The position numbers and the translations under genes are program-made. The notes below the pieces were generated by a model. That model searched no databases and was not told the DNA's origin. It was given only the letters and a program-made list of their open reading frames with translations. Source: Nonomuraea jabiensis (lineage in GTDB: Bacteria; Actinomycetota; Actinomycetes; Streptosporangiales; Streptosporangiaceae). Taken from it: a DNA stretch of 64,000 nucleotides. Location of the stretch: assembly GCF_014204795.1 (NCBI RefSeq), contig NZ_JACHMB010000001.1, positions 6,026,501-6,090,500 on the forward strand, read 5' to 3'. Each line of letters starts with the position of its first letter. Within the stretch, counting starts at the first letter, position 1. This document shows positions 57,788-64,000 of this stretch, in pieces.

Positions 57788-58675
57788 GTGACAGAGCAGG
57801 CCGCGGACAGCTTCGAAGACTGGTTGCGCACCCGGGTGCCCCCGCGGGGGCTGCGCGGCAAGGCGGCCGCGGTGCTGGAGATCCTGCTCTCCCAGCCGCG
57901 GCGGGCGTCGTTCGAGTCCGCGGCCGAGCTGGCGCACGTCGCCGGGGTGAACGTGGCGACCGTGACGCGCACGGCGCAGGCGCTCGGGTTCGCCGGGTGG
58001 CCGGCGCTCCAGCAGGAGCTGCGGGCGCGCTACCTGTCCTCGCTGAGCGCCGGCCAGGTGGCCGCCGAGCACCGCGGCACCGGCTCGCCCAGCTCCCGCT
58101 CGCTCCGGCGCGACCTGGACAGCCTCGCGCTGCTGAACCGCCGCTTCGACGAGCGGGTCCTGCTCACGATCGCCGAGGCCGTCGCCGCGGCGGGCCGTAC
58201 CGTGATCGTCGCCGACGGCAGCTACGCGGCCGTCGGGCTGGCCCTGGCCCACAACGCCCGCCTGGCGGGCTATCCCGTCACGGCCGTGACCAACGGCGAC
58301 GCGGAGCTGGCCAACGCGGTGGCCGCGCTCGGCGCCGGGGACGTGCTGGTGGCGATCAGCTTCTGGCGCCTGTACGAGAGCACGGTCCTGGCCGCGAACG
58401 TGGCCCGCGCGCAGGGGGTGCGGGTGTTCGCCCTCACGGACGCGGCCAGTCCCGCGCTGGCCGAGGCGGCCGAGGAGGTGGTCATGGTGCCGGCGGAGGG
58501 GGAGGCGTTCTTCCCGTCGCTGACGGCGGGCATGGCGGTCGCCCAGGCGCTGGTCACCCAGCTCGCCGCCGTGGACCCGGCCCGTACGGGCGCCTCGATC
58601 GAGGCGGCGGAGGCCATGTGGACCCGCTTCGGCCTGCTGCACCGCCGCCCGGCCACCCCTAACCACCCCAGTTAG
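57788..58675 (+). CDS. RpiR/MurR-family regulator (HTH plus SIS domain)
   Basis: The 295-residue protein has an N-terminal HTH_6 domain (about 22-85: ESAAELAHVAGVNVATVTRT) and a C-terminal SIS domain (about 120-270) with the sugar-phosphate-binding loops VIVADGSYAAVG and LVAISFWRLYES. Members usually respond to phosphosugars. The GTG at 57788 was picked because GGAAAGGGA lies five bases ahead; earlier starts are weaker. It is divergent from the MFS-GAF-amidohydrolase operon and probably controls it. Confidence 0.85.
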   Translation: MTEQAADSFEDWLRTRVPPRGLRGKAAAVLEILLSQPRRASFESAAELAHVAGVNVATVTRTAQALGFAGWPALQQELRARYLSSLSAGQVAAEHRGTGSPSSRSLRRDLDSLALLNRRFDERVLLTIAEAVAAAGRTVIVADGSYAAVGLALAHNARLAGYPVTAVTNGDAELANAVAALGAGDVLVAISFWRLYESTVLAANVARAQGVRVFALTDAASPALAEAAEEVVMVPAEGEAFFPSLTAGMAVAQALVTQLAAVDPARTGASIEAAEAMWTRFGLLHRRPATPNHPS

Positions 58676-58694
58676 TTAAGTGAGCCTTGCCTAT
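58676..58694. promoter_or_regulatory. Iron-box-like site (DtxR/IdeR/DmdR) before the ABC pair
   Basis: TTAAGTGAGCCTTGCCTAT matches the 19-bp DtxR-family consensus at 13 positions by eye. It lies immediately after the RpiR stop and 62 bases ahead of the first ABC gene. If it binds the iron repressor, the two ABC genes would be expressed in iron limitation. Confidence 0.55.
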
Positions 58695-58756
58695 TCGAGA
58701 ATGCCTGTAACAAAATCGATCGCAGGCGGAAACCCTCGAAGCGCGGAGGCTCACCC

Positions 58757-60555
58757 ATGACGATCACCGCCGAACCGGCGGCCCCCGTGGCGGCACCGCC
58801 CGAGGACAGCGGGCCCGCTCCCGACCGCGCCGCGTTACTGGCGCTGCTCGCCCCCATCCGGCCGAGGCTGGTCGCCGCCGCCGTGCTCCAGGTGGTGTAC
58901 GCCGTCTCGGCGCTCGTGCCGTTCGTGTGCGTGGCCGAGCTGGCCAGGGTGCTGCTCGGCCCGGCCCCCGAGACCGGCCGGGTCTGGCTGATCGCCGGGA
59001 TCGCGGTGGCCGGGCTGCTGGTCAGGTTCACCTCGTTCGGCCTGGCCGGGGCGATCACCCACTTCGCGGACGCCGACCTGCAGCTCCACCTGCGCCGCCG
59101 GATGGCCGCGCACCTGTCGCGGGTGCCGCTGGGCTGGTTCGGCGAGCGCAACTCGGGCCAGGTCAAGAAGGTCCTGCAGGACGACGTGCGCGAGATGCAC
59201 CACCTCGTCGCGCATGCCCTGCTCGACCTGCTCGCGGCCGTGGTGACCCCGCTGGCCGCGCTCGCCTACCTGCTGTACGTCGACTGGCGGCTCACGCTCG
59301 TCGTGCTCATCCCCGTGCCGCTGTTCGCCGCCGCGTTCGCGGTCATGATGCGCGGCTACGACGAGCAGATGCGGCGCTGGAGCGAGGCGAACACCAGGAT
59401 CAGCGCCGCCGTGGTCGAGTTCGTCCAGGGGATCGCGGTGATCAAGACGTTCGGGCAGGCCAGGCGCTCCTACCGGCGCTTCGCCGAGGCCGCCGACGAC
59501 TTCGCCGAGTTCTTCGGCGCCTGGGTGCGGCCCATGCTCAGGCTCAGCGGCGTCTCGAACGCGCTCATCTCGCCCCCGACCATGCTGCTCGTGGCCACCG
59601 CGGGAGGCGTCGTGTTCGCCGCGAACGGCTGGCTGGCGCCGGTGGACGTGCTGCCGTTCGTGCTGGTCGGGGTGGCGCTGACGGCGCCGTTCCTCACCCT
59701 GGACATGGGTTCGATGCGGCTGCGGCGCGCGGCCGAGTCGGCCGGGCGGGTGGCCGCGCTGCTGGCGACGCCGCCGCTGCCCGAGCCGGCCGAGCCGACC
59801 CGCCCGCAGGGCCACCGGGTGGAGTTCCACGACGTGTCGTTCTCGTACGACGGGAGCACGCCGGTGCTGCGCGAGGTGAACCTCACGCTGGCGCCCGGCA
59901 CCGTGACCGCGCTGGTGGGGCCGTCGGGCTCGGGCAAGTCCACGCTGGCCAAGCTGCTGCCCCGCTTCTACGACCCCGGCTCGGGCCGGGTGACGGTGGG
60001 CGGCGTGGACGTGCGCGACATCGGCTCCGCCGAGCTGTACCACCACGTCGGCTTCGTCCTGCAGGACGTGCAGCTCCTGCGCGCGTCCGTCGCGGACAAC
60101 ATCGCGCTCGGCCGCCCCGGCGCGGGACGCGAGGAGGTCGAGCGGATGGCCCGCGCGGCCCAGATCCACGATCGGATCACGCAGCTGCCGCGCGGCTACG
60201 ACTCGGTGATCGGGGAGGACGCCCACCTGTCGGGCGGCGAGGCGCAGCGCGTGTCGATCGCCCGCGCCCTGCTGGCCGACGCGCCGATCCTGGTGCTGGA
60301 CGAGGCCACCGCGTTCGCCGACCCGGAGTCGGAGTCGGCCATCCAGGACGCGCTGTCCACGCTGGTGGCCGGGCGCACGCTGCTGGTCATCGCCCACCGG
60401 CTGGGCACGATCACGGGCGCCGACCAGATCGCGGTGCTCGACGGCGGCCGGATCGTCGAGCGCGGCACCCACGACGAGCTCCGCGCGGCCGGCGGGCTCT
60501 ACGCCCGGCTGTGGGCGGCCCACGTACGCGACGACGATCGGGATTGGACCCGGGC

Positions 60556-60559
<4 letters not shown>
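58757..60559 (+). CDS. ABC half-transporter (transmembrane plus ATPase), IrtA/YbtP-like
   Basis: The 600-residue protein has six transmembrane helices (about 30-325) and an ATPase domain (about 350-590) with Walker A GPSGSGKST, signature LSGGEAQRVS (about 493-502) and Walker B ILVLDEA. ABC exporters fold like this, but the YbtP/YbtQ and IrtA/IrtB pairs of the same fold import siderophores. The iron-box-like site upstream and the tandem partner suggest such a role. The large siderophore-interaction domain of IrtA is absent, so the resemblance is to YbtP or IrtB. Confidence 0.88.
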
Positions 60560-62264
<1,705 letters not shown>

Positions 62265-62274
<10 letters not shown>

Positions 62275-62336
62275 CCGGTGGGCGGCGCGACGTGATCGAC
62301 ACGCGCCTGACCGATGGGCGGCGCGACGTGATCGAC
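62265..62336 (+). repeat. 36-bp direct tandem duplication at the end of the second ABC gene
   Basis: Copies at 62265-62300 and 62301-62336 begin ACGCGCCTGACCG and differ at one base. The first contains the stop codon of the ABC gene; the second is a remnant that shows what the frame end looked like before duplication. The TetR gene starts 16 bases later. Confidence 0.85.
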
Positions 62337-62352
62337 GGAGGCAGGGGGCTCG

Positions 62353-63033
62353 ATGGGTGAGGAGACGACGGCGCGGGAGTGGCGCGTGCTGGGCCGCCCG
62401 CGCGGCCGCCCGCCGCGCATCACCCGGCCCGACATCGCCGACGCCGCGCTGGCCGTCGGGTTCGACAACCTGACCCTGGCCACCGTGGCCGACCGCCTCC
62501 GGGTCGCCCACTCGGCCCTCTACCGTCACGTGGCCGACCGCGAGGAGCTGGTCATCGTGGCCATCAACCGCGCGATCGGCAAGGCGGACTGGCCGGAGCC
62601 GACCGGCGAGTGGCGCTCGGACCTGGAGGCGCAGGCCGGGGCGCTGTGGGCGCTGCTGGAGGCCCACCCCGGCCTGATCAAGGAGTTCCTCAAGCTCAAG
62701 CGCTTCCCCGACGAGGTGATGCACCGCTTCGGCGCGGCCGTCCAGCGCCTGATCGGCTACGGGTTCACGGTGGAGGACGCGTTCCTCGCCGTCGACACCG
62801 TCTTCGACCTGGCGATCGACGTCTTCGGCAGGGGCCAGCAGCTCGACGCGCCCGCGGGCGGCTCCGCCGGCCCGGCCAGGGTCCGCGACGGCTCGGCCGA
62901 CGCCTGGGCCGAGGCGGTCGGCCCCGAGGTGGCGCCCGTCATGCGGCGGGCGCTGTCAGAACCGGCCGCCGTGTGGTTCAACCGCAAGCTCGGCCTCGTC
63001 CTGGACGGCATCGCGGCCGGTCTGGCCCCCTAG
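62353..63033 (+). CDS. TetR/AcrR-family regulator
   Basis: The 226-residue protein has the TetR N-terminal HTH (about 20-70: LATVADRLRVAHSALYRHV) and a variable helical ligand-binding domain with a TetR_C-like composition. A GGAGG site stands 11 bases ahead of the ATG. It directly follows the ABC pair and may sense a transported or exported compound. The target cannot be assigned. Confidence 0.88.
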   Translation: MGEETTAREWRVLGRPRGRPPRITRPDIADAALAVGFDNLTLATVADRLRVAHSALYRHVADREELVIVAINRAIGKADWPEPTGEWRSDLEAQAGALWALLEAHPGLIKEFLKLKRFPDEVMHRFGAAVQRLIGYGFTVEDAFLAVDTVFDLAIDVFGRGQQLDAPAGGSAGPARVRDGSADAWAEAVGPEVAPVMRRALSEPAAVWFNRKLGLVLDGIAAGLAP

Positions 63034-63037
63034 AAAG

Positions 63038-63577
63038 TCACAACCAGCTCGCGCGGACGCTGGTCGCCGGCGCGTCGTCCGGCGGGGTGGCCAGGGCGCC
63101 GGAGTGGACGCCGTCGAGCAGGCGGGCGACGGTCTCGACGATCTCCTGGGCGCGCTCGCGCAGGCCCGCCACGTCCGCCGGGCTCACCTCGCCGCGGTCC
63201 ACGCCGACCTCGTCGAGCACGCCCTCCAGGTCGGCCAGCCGGCTGCTCAGCCACTTCAGCGGCTCGCCGGACAGCTCCTTGTCGAACACCCGCCGCCCCG
63301 GCTCCCACCCGTCGATGCCGGGGTGATGGTGGGTGCGGTCGAAGCTGCCGGGCGTGCTGTTGACCGATTCCAGCAGGTCCACCCGCCAGAGGGGGCGTTC
63401 GACGGTGATGGGGCGGGCCGAGTAGATCGACCCCTTCAGCTCGCCGGGATCCAGCTTCCGCAGCTCCAGGCGTACGCCCCGCTCGGCGCCCTCCTGTCCC
63501 TTGATCGGGTCGGGGTCGAGGAAGTAGATGTCGCTCACTGCCACGCCGATCCGGTCGAAGCCGAAGACGTAGAGCAT
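63038..63577 (-). CDS. Conserved actinobacterial protein of unknown function
   Basis: This 179-residue protein starts at the ATG behind AAGGAGTGG; an in-frame ATG six codons upstream lacks a site. It begins LYVFGFDRIGVAVSDIYFLD, then PIKGQEGAERGVRLELRKLD, a strand-rich fold, and ends with a helical segment. Similar hypothetical proteins occur in actinobacteria, but I cannot give a domain name. Its stop lies five bases from the facing TetR stop, and no terminator is visible between them. Confidence 0.7.
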   Translation of the reverse strand: MLYVFGFDRIGVAVSDIYFLDPDPIKGQEGAERGVRLELRKLDPGELKGSIYSARPITVERPLWRVDLLESVNSTPGSFDRTHHHPGIDGWEPGRRVFDKELSGEPLKWLSSRLADLEGVLDEVGVDRGEVSPADVAGLRERAQEIVETVARLLDGVHSGALATPPDDAPATSVRASWL

Positions 63578-63651
63578 GGGGAACCACTCCTTCATGAAAG
63601 CCGGGAGTCGGGGCCTTCATGGACGTACCCACTTGAAGCGCGGACGATCGC

Positions 63652-64000
63652 TCAGTGGAGCCGGTAGCCGATCTGCCCCGCCGGTTCGGCCGGGCCCCGG
63701 CTCAGCAGCAGCGTGCCCAGCCAGATGAGCGCCATGCCGACCGGCGTCAGGGCCGGCTCCAGCAGCCCCCCGATCAGCACCGCCACGCCCGTGGCCGTGA
63801 CGGCCGCGCTCAGCACCGTGACGCGGTGCAGCACCGCGAGCACGGACGCCAGCGCGACCAGGGCGGCGAAGGCGGCCCCGTAGACGAACGGCTCCCACGC
63901 CGCGACGCGCGGGCTCTCGAACCTGTTGTAGAGGTCGACGGCGAGACCGATGGCGTTGGCGGCCGTGCTGAGCAGCGCCATCGCCGTGGCGACGTCCGCT
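63652..64000 (-). CDS. Small membrane protein, possibly truncated at the window edge
   Basis: The frame reads as a three- to four-helix membrane protein of at least 109 residues from an ATG at 63981 (helices about 32-52, 56-72, 76-92). It stays open to the window edge (codons for ADVATA before the ATG), so the true start may lie outside. Function is unknown. Confidence 0.6.
   Translation of the reverse strand, partial: ADVATAMALLSTAANAIGLAVDLYNRFESPRVAAWEPFVYGAAFAALVALASVLAVLHRVTVLSAAVTATGVAVLIGGLLEPALTPVGMALIWLGTLLLSRGPAEPAGQIGYRLH

Overview
The window is 64 kb of very GC-rich, densely packed actinobacterial chromosome: third codon positions are almost all G or C, GTG and TTG starts are common, and many neighbouring genes are linked by ATGA or GTGA overlaps. 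A type VII (ESX) locus, a lytic polysaccharide monooxygenase, a vanadium-haloperoxidase-type enzyme, LacI, GntR, RpiR and TetR regulators and an IrtAB/YbtPQ-like ABC pair point to a soil filamentous actinomycete. I infer Streptosporangiales, with Nonomuraea-type organisms as the best guess from general gene content. I see no rRNA, tRNA, CRISPR array, transposase or prophage.

Region 1 (1-21.9 kb) is an ESX locus. In order it holds the end of a probable DUF58 gene, a transglutaminase-like membrane protein whose catalytic triad is lost, a pseudokinase with an extracellular FN3 domain, helical ESX-associated proteins, mycosin (mycP), a run of seven small WXG100/EspC/YbaB-like genes, eccC, eccD, further WXG-like proteins, eccB, and an ArsR-like regulator heading an operon with an EspC-like protein and a WXG100-lytic transglycosylase fusion. 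Facing transcription units meet tail to tail with overlapping stops. EccE and EccA were not recognised. A near-identical 17-bp element precedes the esx-like operon and eccC.

Region 2 (21.9-34.8 kb) is a mixed set: a DUF397-like small gene behind a hairpin-rich leader, a vanadium haloperoxidase/PAP2 protein, a GH3 glycosidase, an endonuclease/exonuclease/phosphatase-family membrane protein, a PP2C-like phosphatase, a two-component cluster (histidine kinase, kinase-like partner, response regulator), a TauD-like oxygenase, a Uma2-family nuclease of lower GC, and a chitin/cellulose-active LPMO.

Region 3 (34.8-50.8 kb) is catabolic. A LacI regulator carrying an unusual repeat insertion lies beside a minisatellite block and an 18-bp perfect palindrome. 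Next comes a nine-gene operon: copper amine oxidase, five-gene oligopeptide ABC transporter, P1 N-terminal-nucleophile peptidase, PaiB-like protein and C45 acyltransferase/peptidase. It is followed by a divergent glutaryl-CoA-dehydrogenase-like gene and an aldehyde dehydrogenase / class III CoA-transferase / GntR operon. I infer oxidation of amines and amides, with a possible lysine/cadaverine-to-glutarate route.

Region 4 (50.8-64 kb) has a penicillin-binding-protein homologue without its catalytic motifs, a type B carboxylesterase, an alpha/beta hydrolase, an amidohydrolase-GAF-MFS operon divergent from an RpiR regulator, and an iron-box-preceded pair of ABC half-transporters followed by a TetR regulator. 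Short tandem duplications (15-71 bp), inside genes and at gene borders, recur through the whole window.
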